Shown here: piece after piece, positions 24,744 through 33,204 of the stretch
Layout: every line of letters starts with the position of its first letter
Numbering within the stretch: position 1 is the stretch's first letter
Source: Gemmatimonadota bacterium
GTDB taxonomy: Bacteria > Gemmatimonadota > Gemmatimonadetes > Gemmatimonadales > Gemmatimonadaceae
Length of the DNA: 43,935 nucleotides
Direction of reading: 5' to 3'
NCBI GenBank assembly: GCA_016871855.1
Contig: VHBQ01000020.1
Span: forward strand, 1 to 43,935
Translations under genes and position numbers: made by a program
The notes under the pieces: model-generated
Databases searched by the model: none
The model's input: the letters and a program-made list of their open reading frames with translations, nothing else
What the model was told of the DNA's origin: nothing

Positions 24744-25919
24744 GTGTCCCATCCCAGCCTCTTCGGCATCCTCTACTTCCCCTATGGCCTGATGGTCGGC
24801 GTGCCGGCCGTGATGCTGGGGTGGCTGGCCACGCGTGCGGGGCTGCCGGTGAGTGCCGCGGCGACGATCGTCGGGATCGCGTTCGCGCCGGCAGCCTTCA
24901 AGTTCCTGTGGGCGCCGATCGGCGACCTGACGCTGACGCGCAAGCGATGGTACGTGATTGCCAACGCCGTCTGCGCGGCGGTCTTCTTTGGGATGTGCAC
25001 CATCCCGATGAGCGCAGCCACCCTGCCGCTTCTCACTGGGTTGGTGCTGACCGGCGCGGTCTCGGCGACGTTCATCGCGTTCGCGCTGCAGGGACTGCTG
25101 CTGCACAACTGCGATCCCTCGCAGCTCGGACGCGCGGCCGGTTTCTATCAGACCGGGAACATGCTCGGGCAGACGCTGGGCGGAGGCGCCGCGCTCTACC
25201 TGGTTCGCCACAGTCCATCCCCCGCGGTCGGGGGCGCGGTGCTCGCCGCGGTGGTGCTGTCGTGCAGCCTGCCGCTGCTCGTCCTGCGCGAGCCGCCGCG
25301 CGTCGGAACGGGAAGCATTGGCGCGCGGGCGCGCGAAGTGTGGGGCGAACTCCGCGCGATGCTCGCCAAGGTCGACGGGCGGCTCGCGCTGCTGCTGGCG
25401 TTCCTGCCCATCGGCACGGGGAACGCGCAATTCCTCTTCTCTGCCGTCGCCACGGAATGGAAAGCGTCCGCCGACATGGTGTCGCTGGTGCTTGGCGTCG
25501 TCGCCGGCGTGGCGATTACGCTGGGCACGCTGGGCGGCGGCTGGTTTACGGATCGCGTGCCGCATCGCCGCGCGTACTTCGTGGCGTGCGCGGCGCAGGG
25601 CGTGCTGGCGTTGCTTCTCCTTTTCTCGCCGCGCGAGCCGTGGGCCTTCGCCGTGCTCACCGCCGCCTACACGGCGACGCTGGGTTCGTGCACGGCGGCG
25701 CTCACCGGAATGGCGCTGGCTCTGGCGAAGGGCGGCGCGGCCTCGACGAAGGTGAGCCTGTTCCTCGCCTTCAACACGCTCGGCTCGCTCGGGTTGGTGA
25801 AGGGGGCAGGCTGGGCGCACGACGCGTGGGGGACGCCCGGGATGCTCGGCGCCGAGGTGCTCACGGTGACCGTGGCGCTCGTGGTGTTCGACGCCGTGTC
25901 ACGGCGGGTGCTGCGGTGA
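24744..25919 (+). CDS. AmpG-like MFS transporter
   Basis: 391 residues with about 12 transmembrane helices. The N-terminal region GILYFPYGLMVGVPAVMLGWLATRAGL and the segment FAPAAFKFLWAPIGD match the AmpG/PAT branch of the major facilitator superfamily, which imports anhydromuropeptides or moves acetyl-CoA. The central loop (REPPRVGTGSIGARAREVW) separates two six-helix halves. Wall-recycling substrate is a reasonable guess given nearby wall genes, but the substrate is not determined by sequence. Initiates at GTG behind a 13-bp repeat array. Confidence 0.75.
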   Translation: MSHPSLFGILYFPYGLMVGVPAVMLGWLATRAGLPVSAAATIVGIAFAPAAFKFLWAPIGDLTLTRKRWYVIANAVCAAVFFGMCTIPMSAATLPLLTGLVLTGAVSATFIAFALQGLLLHNCDPSQLGRAAGFYQTGNMLGQTLGGGAALYLVRHSPSPAVGGAVLAAVVLSCSLPLLVLREPPRVGTGSIGARAREVWGELRAMLAKVDGRLALLLAFLPIGTGNAQFLFSAVATEWKASADMVSLVLGVVAGVAITLGTLGGGWFTDRVPHRRAYFVACAAQGVLALLLLFSPREPWAFAVLTAAYTATLGSCTAALTGMALALAKGGAASTKVSLFLAFNTLGSLGLVKGAGWAHDAWGTPGMLGAEVLTVTVALVVFDAVSRRVLR

Positions 25920-25974
25920 TCGCTCACGCCCGCACGCCATCCCGCGCATTCCGAACCGATCGCCGCAGGACTTG

Positions 25975-26448
25975 ATGACCGAGATCGGCCTAATCTCCGA
26001 CACCCACGGCCTGCTGCGGCCCTCGGTGCACGAGGCGCTCGCCGGCGTCTCGATGATCCTGCACGCTGGCGACGTGTGCGGCGAGACCATCCTTGACGAA
26101 CTCGCGGTCATCGCGCCGGTGCGCGCCGTCTTCGGGAACTGCGACGCCACGTGGCTCCCCGAACTCGCCGCGGAGCACGTGGTTGAGATCGAAGGGGTGC
26201 GCATCCACGTCTCGCATGGCCACGAAGTGGGGCACCCGACCGCCGAGCGCCTGGTCGCGAGGTACCCCGGCTTCGACGTACTCGTGTACGGCCACACGCA
26301 CGTGCAAAGGATCGAGCGCGTGGACGGGGTGCTGGTGGTGAACCCAGGCGCGGCGGGGGCGCGGCGCTTCGACCTTTCGCCCAGCGTCGCGCGGCTGCGT
26401 GTCAAGGCCGGTCAGGTCACCGCCACGCTGATCGACCTTCCCGAGTGA
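25975..26448 (+). CDS. YfcE/MJ0936-type metallophosphoesterase
   Basis: 157 residues. Metal-binding motifs in order: ISDTHG, HAGDVC, FGNCD, VSHGHEVG and YGHTHVQ, all diagnostic for calcineurin-like phosphodiesterases of the YfcE family. The small size and lack of signal peptide suggest a cytoplasmic phosphodiesterase of unknown natural substrate. The ATG at 25975 is preferred to the TTG immediately before it. It converges on the UvrC-like gene with an 18-bp gap. Confidence 0.9.
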   Translation: MTEIGLISDTHGLLRPSVHEALAGVSMILHAGDVCGETILDELAVIAPVRAVFGNCDATWLPELAAEHVVEIEGVRIHVSHGHEVGHPTAERLVARYPGFDVLVYGHTHVQRIERVDGVLVVNPGAAGARRFDLSPSVARLRVKAGQVTATLIDLPE

Positions 26449-26466
26449 GCGCGGCACGGCGCCGAC

Positions 26467-27600
26467 CTACGCACTGAGCGTGAACGGCGCGGGCGCGAGC
26501 GCCGTCGTCCGCTCGAGCTCCTTCGGAGAGCGGGTGAACCAGCTGGTCACCAGCAGCAACTCGTCGATCTCGTGCGAAGGCACGGTGCCGTCGGTGCGTT
26601 CGACGGGCGCGAAGACGCCCGCCACCCTGGCGTCGAACGCGCGGCGCTCCTCCGCGGTGCGGGGCGCCGGCAGCGTCGCCCGCACGCGTCCACGACGGAT
26701 CACGTAGCTGACCGCGTCGCCGTGCTTGGGCTCCGGCGTGTACACGAACGACAGCGACTCCACCGCGAAACGCAGGCGTGCGAACTGCGCGCGCAGTGAC
26801 TCGAGCCGCGTGATCTTGTCGCGGATGGCCGCGGCACGCTCAAAGGCCAGTTCATCGCTCGCCGCTTCCATCGCCGAGCGGAGGGCCGTGACCGGTACGT
26901 CGTTCGCTCCCTCGAGGAAGGCGCGGGCGAGGGCGAAGCGCGCGGCGTACTCATCGCGCCGCACCCCACCGACGCACGGCCCCAGGCACTTGCCGATCTC
27001 GTGGCGAATGCAGCCGGGCGTCCGGGGCATCGCGAACAGGTCGGCCTGGTCGGCGAAGTGCATCGGCGTGTCCAGCGCGCACTCGCGCAGGCCCAGCGCG
27101 TCATTCAGCTCGCGCAGCGCCTCGGTGAGCTGCATGGCCCCATGGAACGGGCCAAAGAAGACGCCGCCTTCGTCGCTCCCCGCGCCGCGCACGACGCGGA
27201 ACGACTCGGCGGCCCCTCGCGCGACGCGAATGAAGGCGAAGTGCCGCGCGTCGCGCTTGCCGGCGACGTTGTGCCGCGGGCGGTAGCGCTTGATGCGGGC
27301 AAGCTCCTCGAGCAACGAGGCGAACTCACTGGGCACGTACTCCCACTGGATCTCGGCCGCCTCGCGCAGGATGCGCGCTCCCTTGTCGGCCGGGTACTCG
27401 GCGCGGAAGTAGCTCAACAGCCGCGTGCGCAGCTTCTTCGACTTGCCGACGTAGATGATCTCGCCATCGGCGGAGCGCATCTCGTAGACGCCGGGGAGGT
27501 CGCGCGCGCCAGCCTTTACCTGGGCGAGCATCTCGACGGCATGCGCTTTCGATTCCGCCGGCGTCGGCAGAAAGGGCGGGCGCTGGCGGCGCCGGCTCAT
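26467..27600 (-). CDS. UvrC-like GIY-YIG endonuclease without RNase H domain (Cho-like)
   Basis: 377 residues from ATG 27600, which overlaps the fpg stop (ATGA). Residues about 33-115 are a GIY-YIG domain (GVYEMRSADGEIIYVGKSKKLRTRLLSYF, in part). A conserved CIRHEIGKCLGPCVG follows, as in UvrC, then a UVR motif (ELAFERAAAIRDKI). Full UvrC (about 600 residues) continues into an RNase H-like nuclease; this protein stops earlier with about 90 unique residues. It should make only the 3' incision, like E. coli Cho. Partners fpg, so a repair role is likely. Confidence 0.82.
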   Translation of the reverse strand: MSRRRQRPPFLPTPAESKAHAVEMLAQVKAGARDLPGVYEMRSADGEIIYVGKSKKLRTRLLSYFRAEYPADKGARILREAAEIQWEYVPSEFASLLEELARIKRYRPRHNVAGKRDARHFAFIRVARGAAESFRVVRGAGSDEGGVFFGPFHGAMQLTEALRELNDALGLRECALDTPMHFADQADLFAMPRTPGCIRHEIGKCLGPCVGGVRRDEYAARFALARAFLEGANDVPVTALRSAMEAASDELAFERAAAIRDKITRLESLRAQFARLRFAVESLSFVYTPEPKHGDAVSYVIRRGRVRATLPAPRTAEERRAFDARVAGVFAPVERTDGTVPSHEIDELLLVTSWFTRSPKELERTTALAPAPFTLSA

Positions 27601-28457
27601 TTCTGACAGGTGGCGCACCACACGGTGGCGCGCCCTTCGATGATGTGGCTGGTCTTGAGCGCGGCGCCGCACCGCGTGCACGGCTCGCCGCCGCGTCCGT
27701 AGGCCTGCAACTGAGCCGCGAAGCCGCCGCGCGCGCCAAAGGCGTCGCGGTAGTCGCGGAACGACGTCCCGCGGGCGGCGACCGCCTCGCGCAGGACCGA
27801 CGTCAGCTCGCGATGCAGCGCCTCGCGCTCGGCGACGCGCAGCGATGACGCGCGGCGCGACGGACGGATCCGCGCGCGCCAGAGCGCCTCATTCGCGTAG
27901 ATGTTGCCGACCCCCGCCAGCCGCGCCTGGTCCATGAGCACCGACTTGATGGCCCGTTTCGAACCCCGAAGACACCCCGAAAATCGCTCGACGGTGAACT
28001 CCGGGTCAAGCGGCTCCGGGCCGAGGGCGCCGCTCCACTCCGCAAACGCCTCGGCGTCGAGAAAGGCAACGGTGCCGAGCCGTCGCACGTCGGTGTAGCG
28101 GAGATCGCGGCCATCGCTGATTTCGAGGCGCAGACACGCGTAGGCATCGGCGACGGCGCTGCCGCTCAGGATCAGCGCGCCGGTGAAGCGCGGCGTGACC
28201 ACGAGCTGCGTGGCGTTCTCGAAGGCGATCACGATGCTCTTCGCGCGCCGGAAGACGCGCGCGATGCGCTGGCCGGTCAGTCGCCGCGCGAAAACGGGGC
28301 CGTCAATCCGCGAGACGCTGCGGCGCGCCACCGGACCGGATGACGGCGCGCCGCGGAGCACGTCCGCGCGCACCACCTGAACTCGGACAATCCCCGCGCC
28401 GCAAATCGCCGCGTGGAGATCGCCGGCGATCGTCTCCGTTTCCGGGAGTTCAGGCAC
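27597..28457 (-). CDS. mutM: Formamidopyrimidine-DNA glycosylase family protein
   Basis: 286 residues, GTG start. The catalytic N-terminus is PELPETE (Pro2 and Glu3 after Met removal), a mid-protein Lys lies in RRAKSIVIAF, the helix-two-turn-helix region reads MDQARLAGVGNIYANEAL, and the C-terminal zinc finger has CTRCG and CATC ending in Q-K. It excises oxidised purines such as 8-oxoguanine. Spacing of the zinc cysteines is normal. A 10-12 residue insertion (APSSGPVARRSV) sits after the first strands. Eight-base overlap with purD and ATGA overlap with the UvrC-like gene. Confidence 0.9.
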   Translation of the reverse strand: MPELPETETIAGDLHAAICGAGIVRVQVVRADVLRGAPSSGPVARRSVSRIDGPVFARRLTGQRIARVFRRAKSIVIAFENATQLVVTPRFTGALILSGSAVADAYACLRLEISDGRDLRYTDVRRLGTVAFLDAEAFAEWSGALGPEPLDPEFTVERFSGCLRGSKRAIKSVLMDQARLAGVGNIYANEALWRARIRPSRRASSLRVAEREALHRELTSVLREAVAARGTSFRDYRDAFGARGGFAAQLQAYGRGGEPCTRCGAALKTSHIIEGRATVWCATCQK

Positions 28458-29727
28458 CGCGCTGCAGCTCGCGCCAGCCGATGTCGCGGCGGAACTGCTT
28501 TCCCTCGAACGTGACGTTCGCCGCGGCGCTGGCGCTCTTCTCGCGCGCCTCGGCCATCGTCGGCGCGACGGCGGTGACCGCCAGCACGCGCCCGCCCGCG
28601 GTGCGCAGCGCGCCCTCGGCGTCGCTCTTGGTGCCGGCGTGGAAGACGATCACGTCATCGCCGCGCGCGCTGATGGCGATCTCGTCGCCGCTGCGCACCG
28701 CGCCGGGGTATCCATGCGCCGCCAGCACTGTGGTCACCGACGCGCCCGCATGCCAGCGGTGCGGCGGATGGCCCGCGAGCGAGTCGCCTCGAGCGACCGC
28801 GAGCATCGGTTCGAGGAGCGAGGACTGGAGCAACGGCAGGATGGCCTCGGTCTCGGGGTCGCCGAAGCGGCAGTTGAACTCCACGACCTTCATTCCCTGC
28901 GGCGTGAGCATCAGCCCCGCGTACAGCAGGCCGGTGAACGGACGCCCCGCTTCACGCAACGCGCGCAGTGTCGGCAGGAAGACGCGCTGCACGGTCTCGT
29001 CAATGAGCGACGGCGGGGCGATCGAGACGGGGCAGTAGGCCCCCATCCCGCCCGTGTTCAGCCCGGTGTCGCCCTCGCCGATGCGCTTGTGGTCCTGCGC
29101 CGCGATCATCGGCAGCACGTGCGTGCCGTCGGTGATCGCGAAGATGGAGAGCTCCTCGCCGGTCATGAACTCCTCGACCAGCACCTCCGCCCCCGCCGCC
29201 CCAAAGACGTTCTCCACCAGCATGCTGTCCACCGCCGCCTCAGCCTCGGCGATTGTCGCGGCGACGATGACGCCCTTGCCCGCCGCGATGCCCGACGCCT
29301 TCACGACCACCGGCGCGCCAAGCCGGCGCACCTCAGCCTTCGCGGCGGCAGCATCGGTGAACGTGCGGGCCATCGAGGTGGGAACGCCCGCGGCGATCAT
29401 CAGCTCCTTGGCGAAGCGCTTGGAGGTCTCGATTTCCGCAGCGGCCTTGGTCGGACCGAACGCGGGAATCCCGAGCGCGCGCAGGCGATCGACGAGCCCG
29501 AGTTCGAGTGGCGCCTCGGGGCCGACGATGACCAGCTCCACTTTTTCGCGCTGGGCGAGCGCGCACAGTCCGTCAACGTCGGTGGCGGAGACCGCTTCGC
29601 AACGGCCGATTGCCTCGATCCCCGGATTCCCCGGTGCCGCAATCAGGTCGAGATAGGGATCGTCCTGGCAGAGCTTCCACGCCAGGGCATGTTCGCGGCC
29701 GCCGCCGCCGACGATGAGAACCTTCAT
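28450..29727 (-). CDS. purD: Phosphoribosylamine-glycine ligase
   Basis: 425 residues, standard GARS length. The N-terminus MKVLIVGGGGREHALAWKL, GPEAPLELGLVDRL, the ATP-grasp segment GAPVVVKASGIAAGKGVIVA, FMTGEELSIFAITDG, QDHKRIGEGDTGLNTGGMGAY and EFNCRFGDPE are all conserved. It makes glycinamide ribonucleotide in purine synthesis. The ATG overlaps the M48 protease stop (ATGA), and its stop overlaps fpg, so it sits in the middle of a mixed purine/repair/quality-control operon. Confidence 0.96.
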   Translation of the reverse strand: MKVLIVGGGGREHALAWKLCQDDPYLDLIAAPGNPGIEAIGRCEAVSATDVDGLCALAQREKVELVIVGPEAPLELGLVDRLRALGIPAFGPTKAAAEIETSKRFAKELMIAAGVPTSMARTFTDAAAAKAEVRRLGAPVVVKASGIAAGKGVIVAATIAEAEAAVDSMLVENVFGAAGAEVLVEEFMTGEELSIFAITDGTHVLPMIAAQDHKRIGEGDTGLNTGGMGAYCPVSIAPPSLIDETVQRVFLPTLRALREAGRPFTGLLYAGLMLTPQGMKVVEFNCRFGDPETEAILPLLQSSLLEPMLAVARGDSLAGHPPHRWHAGASVTTVLAAHGYPGAVRSGDEIAISARGDDVIVFHAGTKSDAEGALRTAGGRVLAVTAVAPTMAEAREKSASAAANVTFEGKQFRRDIGWRELQRGA

Positions 29728-30707
29728 CGCGATCCGGTCTTGAAGGCGTCGGTGAAGGCGTCCTTGGCGCGGCCGAGGATCTCGATTCCCTTGGCGGCCG
29801 CGGCCTTCGCCTGCTCGCCGTAATACGCACCGGCCTCGCTGAAGTCGTGCCGGACCTCCTCCGCCGACGGGCGCGCATCGCTGCGCCTGTCGTACTCGCC
29901 GGTGAGGATCTTGTCGTAGCGCCCGCTGTCGATGTAGCGCTGCAGTTCGCCCGCGCGCACCGTGTTGAACGGATGCTCGCGGAAGACAGTGTTGAGCACC
30001 TGCAGCACCTTGTCCCAGGCGTCGCCCTGCGTCTCGTACTCGGCGGCCTGCGCCATGAAGGTGTCGAGGTCAATGGTGTGCCCGTGTGACGGGCCGCCAG
30101 CGACCTTGAGGAAGGTCATCATCACCGCGCGGCGGTCCTGCATGGCCAGCATGGCCGCGCGGTCAGACGACAGCTCGCTCTTCCGGTACCACTCGAGGAA
30201 CGCCATCTGGAACGGGAAGATCACCGCGGCGGCAAGGAACGGCAGCGCGCCGAGGCCGAAGGTCATCAGGATGGTCGCGACGGTGCGGTAGAGCACATGG
30301 CCGCTGATGATGTGGCCCACCTCGTGCGCGATCAGCACCTTCTGTTCGTCGCGATCGAGGTGCTCGAGCGTCGCCGAGTTGATGACGATGAACGGCCGGT
30401 CGAAGCCGAGCGCCGCGGCGTTGATCGTCGGCGACATCGTCACGTACAGCTCCGGGCGCATGGGCCAGTCCAGCGTCTCGAGCACCTCGGTGAGGAGCGC
30501 GTCGAGTTCGGGGCGCTGCGTGGGTCCACAGCGCACGGCGTTGGCCAGGAAGAGCTGGCGCAGGCCGCGCTCGCCGAAGAAAGCGGCGATCTTGCGCACC
30601 ACCTGGTCGAAGCCGGGAATGGCGCGCAGCGCGTTCAGGGCAGCGCGGTCGGCGGGATGCTCCCACGAGGTGGGGGCGATGTCGGTCAGGATCACGCGGG
30701 TGGCCAT
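29724..30707 (-). CDS. M48-family zinc metalloprotease
   Basis: 327 residues. The zinc motif is HEVGH at about residue 150 (LIAHEVGHIISGHVLY), with the third ligand in the downstream SELSSDRAAM segment (ExxxD). A hydrophobic stretch (ILMTFGLGALPFLAAAVIFPFQMAF) between them is membrane-associated. The architecture resembles HtpX/YcaL-type M48 peptidases. N-terminal residues 1-60 precede a characteristic TINAAALGFDRPFIVINSATLEHL. C-terminal region is charged and possibly helical. Role in membrane protein quality control is inferred from the family. Confidence 0.87.
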   Translation of the reverse strand: MATRVILTDIAPTSWEHPADRAALNALRAIPGFDQVVRKIAAFFGERGLRQLFLANAVRCGPTQRPELDALLTEVLETLDWPMRPELYVTMSPTINAAALGFDRPFIVINSATLEHLDRDEQKVLIAHEVGHIISGHVLYRTVATILMTFGLGALPFLAAAVIFPFQMAFLEWYRKSELSSDRAAMLAMQDRRAVMMTFLKVAGGPSHGHTIDLDTFMAQAAEYETQGDAWDKVLQVLNTVFREHPFNTVRAGELQRYIDSGRYDKILTGEYDRRSDARPSAEEVRHDFSEAGAYYGEQAKAAAAKGIEILGRAKDAFTDAFKTGSR

Positions 30708-30724
30708 GGGTTCTCCTCAAAGAG

Positions 30725-30757
30725 CGGCAGGGATGTCCTACCTACGAATCCCTGCCG
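30725..30757 (-). terminator. Terminator candidate after the cystathionine synthase gene
   Basis: A 9-bp perfect stem (CGGCAGGGA/TCCCTGCCG) with a 15-base loop; in the minus sense it is followed by CTCTTTG. It lies between the PLP-enzyme stop and the M48 start. Confidence 0.5.
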
Positions 30758-30771
30758 TGCGAAGTTCCGGC

Positions 30772-31941
30772 TTACAGCCCCTTGAAGGCCTGCTCCAGGT
30801 CGGCGATCAGGTCGTCGGAGTCCTCCACCCCTGTCGAAAGGCGGATCAGGCCGTCGGTGATCCCAAGCTCGGTGCGCCGTTCCGGCGGCACCGAGGCGTG
30901 GGTCATTGAGGCGGGGTGGCTGATCAGGCTCTCGACGCCACCCAACGACTCGGCGAGCGAGTAGACGTGGGTGCGCCCGAGCACGGTGGCGGCCTTTTCC
31001 TTCGACCCCATCTCGACGCTGATCATGCCGCCGAAGCCCGTCATCTGCTTCTTGGCCAGCGCGTGCTGGGGGTGCGTGGACAGGCCGGGGTAGATCACGC
31101 GCTCGGCGCCCCAGCGGTTGGCCAACCACTCGGAGACCTTTCGCCCGTTGGCGTCGTGTGCCTTCATCCGCAGGGCCAGCGTCTTGGTGCCGCGCAGGGT
31201 CAGCCAGGCATCCATCGGTCCAGGAACCGCGCCGGCCGCGTTCGCGATGAACTGCAGGCGCTCGGCGAGGGCGTCATCGGCGGTGACGGCGATGCCGCCG
31301 ACCATATCAGAGTGGCCGTTGAGGTACTTGGTGCTCGAGTGATAGACGATGTGCGCGCCGAACTCCAGCGGGCGCTGGAACGCCGGCGTCGCGAAGGTGT
31401 TGTCCACGATCAGCAGCACGCCGCGGCGCTTCGCGATCTCCCCGACCGCCGCGAGGTCGGTGATGCGCATCAGCGGATTGGTCGGCGTCTCGACGAGCAC
31501 GGCCTTCGTCTGCGGCGTGATGGCGTCCTCGATGCGCTGCGCGTCGCGCGTGTCGAGGAAGGTGAAGGACAGACCGAGCCGCTTGAGGACCTTGTCGAAG
31601 AGGCGGAAGGTGCCGCCGTAGACATTCTCGCCGCAGACGATGTGGTCGCCGGCGTCGAAGAGCTTCATGATCGAGTCGAGGCACCCCATGCCGCTGGAGA
31701 AGGCGAAGCCGTGCGTGGCCCCCTCGAGAGCGGCGACGTTGCGCTCCAGCGCCTCACGCGTGGGGTTCTTGCCGCGCGCGTACTCGTAGCCCTTGTGAAC
31801 GCCGAGCGCGTCCTGGACATACGTGGACGTCTGGTAGATCGGCGGCATAATGGCGCCGGTCGTGGGATCGGGGCGCTGTCCCGCGTGAATGGTGCGCGTC
31901 GCAAATCGCGCGTTGAGGTCTTCGTCAAACACCCGCGTCAT
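30772..31941 (-). CDS. Cystathionine gamma-synthase/lyase family PLP enzyme
   Basis: 389 residues from ATG 31941. Trans-sulfuration enzyme signatures: TRTIHAGQRPDPTTGAIMPPIYQTSTY, EYARGKNPTREALE, the cofactor-binding SSGMGC region, VDNTFATPAFQRPLEFGA, and the PLP lysine in YHSSTKYLNGHSD. The C-terminal GVESLISHPASMTHASVPPE is also typical. It acts on homoserine esters or cystathionine in methionine/cysteine metabolism; synthase and lyase activities cannot be separated by sequence here. Upstream (minus sense) two GCTATCT copies 13 bp apart may be part of its promoter. Confidence 0.93.
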   Translation of the reverse strand: MTRVFDEDLNARFATRTIHAGQRPDPTTGAIMPPIYQTSTYVQDALGVHKGYEYARGKNPTREALERNVAALEGATHGFAFSSGMGCLDSIMKLFDAGDHIVCGENVYGGTFRLFDKVLKRLGLSFTFLDTRDAQRIEDAITPQTKAVLVETPTNPLMRITDLAAVGEIAKRRGVLLIVDNTFATPAFQRPLEFGAHIVYHSSTKYLNGHSDMVGGIAVTADDALAERLQFIANAAGAVPGPMDAWLTLRGTKTLALRMKAHDANGRKVSEWLANRWGAERVIYPGLSTHPQHALAKKQMTGFGGMISVEMGSKEKAATVLGRTHVYSLAESLGGVESLISHPASMTHASVPPERRTELGITDGLIRLSTGVEDSDDLIADLEQAFKGL

Positions 31942-32046
31942 GCCGGCTCCAGGAGCAAAGGAGAGAGCGATCGAGATAGCGTGAAAGATAGCCTCTGGGG
32001 GCGACGCCAACGAGTCAGTCGCGAGTCGTGTCGACGGGGCCCCGCG

Positions 32047-32964
32047 TCAGTCGTTCAGCGGGCGCCGGATGCCTTCCGACACGCGAAGCGCGGCGCCGGT
32101 GAGCACCTGCCACCGGTCGCGCAGGGCGGCGCTCGGCGCCGCGCCGAGGCAGAGGCAGACGTGCAACGCGCGCGGCGATACGGCAGGCCCCAGGCGTTCG
32201 AGCGCATCCGCGAGGGCCGCGAACTGCGTGGCGTCTGCCACGACATGCGTGATGCCGTCTTCGGTGAGTCGGCGCACCGCGCTGTCCGCGTCGAAGCTCG
32301 CCATAGTCGAGACACGCCCGCCAACGAGAAGCGGTGCGGCGAACGCGAGCGTGAGCGCCTCGCCGCTCGCCGGGGGCATCAGGGCGAGCGCGTGGTCGCC
32401 GCTGCTCAGCGACGTCGCCTCGATAGCGAAGCGCGCGAGGGTGAATAGGTCGCGATGCGTGAAGCGGCTGCGTTCGCGGGAAGACGCATAGCAGACGACG
32501 CATTCCTCGTCGCTTCCGTCGTCCTCCTCGCCAGCGAGCTCGAGTCCGAAATGGGAACCCAGGTCGACCGTGGACTCCGCGCCGCCCGCATGGACCACCG
32601 CGCTGCGGGGTGTGCCGTCGAGGAGAACGACGGCGTGATCGCGGAGCGGGAGCAGAGAGGCGAAAGCGGAAATGGTGAAGACGGCGCCAACATTGGCGTC
32701 GTCGAGCATCGCGGCCAGCGCATCAGGATCCGCCGCCGGAAGCAGCACCGTTCCCCGCCCATCACTCGCCGCCAGCGCCGTCAGCACCGCGCTTGACGGC
32801 GGCAGGAGCAGCGCGCTTCGCCGCCCCGCCATCGCCCGCACCAGCGGCGCCGAGCGCTGGAGCAGCGTGAAGCCCGCCGCGACCGCCCCCGCCGCAGGGA
32901 GGCCGTCGATGCGTCCGCCGCGAGCGGCGAGGGCGATGGGGAGGAGGGCCAGAGGGTTTGACAA
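32047..32964 (-). CDS. Degenerate, truncated relative of AMP-forming acyl-CoA synthetases
   Basis: 305 residues from a likely TTG at 32964; an ATG at 33126 would require translating intergenic heptads. The layout follows the N-terminal domain of ANL enzymes: NPLALLPIALAARGG, AAMLDDANVGAVFTISA, then CVVCYASSRERSRFTHRDLF where the P-loop YTSGTTGxPKG...THRNL is expected, and LTGAALRVSEGIRRPLND where TGxxLxxGYGxTE is expected. The glycine-rich P-loop, the YGxTE motif and the whole C-terminal domain are missing. The frame is open throughout, so it is either a decaying gene or a non-catalytic derivative. It lies 105 bp upstream of the PLP enzyme on the same strand. Confidence 0.6.
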   Translation of the reverse strand: MSNPLALLPIALAARGGRIDGLPAAGAVAAGFTLLQRSAPLVRAMAGRRSALLLPPSSAVLTALAASDGRGTVLLPAADPDALAAMLDDANVGAVFTISAFASLLPLRDHAVVLLDGTPRSAVVHAGGAESTVDLGSHFGLELAGEEDDGSDEECVVCYASSRERSRFTHRDLFTLARFAIEATSLSSGDHALALMPPASGEALTLAFAAPLLVGGRVSTMASFDADSAVRRLTEDGITHVVADATQFAALADALERLGPAVSPRALHVCLCLGAAPSAALRDRWQVLTGAALRVSEGIRRPLND

Positions 32965-32973
32965 GAGGCGGCC

Positions 32974-33029
32974 TGACGGTGGACGGTGGAGGGTGGACGG
33001 TAGACGGTGGACGGTGGACGGTGGAACGT
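32974..33029 (+). repeat. Heptad tract (8 units) upstream of the minus-strand ANL-like gene
   Basis: Eight 7-bp units reading TGACGGT, GGACGGT, GGAGGGT, GGACGGT, AGACGGT, GGACGGT, GGACGGT, GGAACGT. Longest tract in the window. Relative to the minus-strand gene it is the C-rich form before the start codon. It is complementary to the two tracts at 33098-33191. Confidence 0.95.
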
Positions 33030-33097
33030 ACGGGAGGTGACGGTGTTGGGGGAATCGCCGTAGCAGCTTCTCCGCGAGGCCGTGCCCCTTCCGTTCA

Positions 33098-33132
33098 ACC
33101 GTCCACCGTCCACCGTCCACCGTCAACCGTCA
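33098..33132 (+). repeat. Heptad tract upstream of glmM, first block
   Basis: Five units: ACCGTCC three times, then ACCGTCA twice. C-rich in the glmM sense. Confidence 0.93.
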
Positions 33133-33163
33133 CTCTCGTCGCGCAGACCTACTGTCGTCCTCC

Positions 33164-33191
33164 CCCGTCTACCGTCCACCGTCCACCGTCC
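33164..33191 (+). repeat. Heptad tract upstream of glmM, second block
   Basis: Four units: CCCGTCT then ACCGTCC three times, ending 13 bp before the glmM ATG. Separated from the first block by 31 bp of unrelated sequence. Confidence 0.93.
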
Positions 33192-33204
33192 CCACTTTTC
33201 ACGG

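Noticed and set aside
31942..32046. SAM or SAH riboswitch upstream of the cystathionine synthase gene
   Set aside because: No recognisable aptamer core; only a pair of GCTATCT repeats and possible promoter boxes.
32965..33126. N-terminal extension of the ANL-like protein to ATG 33126
   Set aside because: The codons again read the heptad repeats (VDGGRWTV, PPSTVHR); homology starts near 32964.
32974..33191. CRISPR-like array
   Set aside because: Units are 7 bp in direct tandem without spacers, no cas genes nearby; these are simple tandem repeats.
33082..33204. 41-residue N-terminal extension of GlmM
   Set aside because: It is made of translated heptad repeats (PPSTVHR); the conserved protein starts at 33205.
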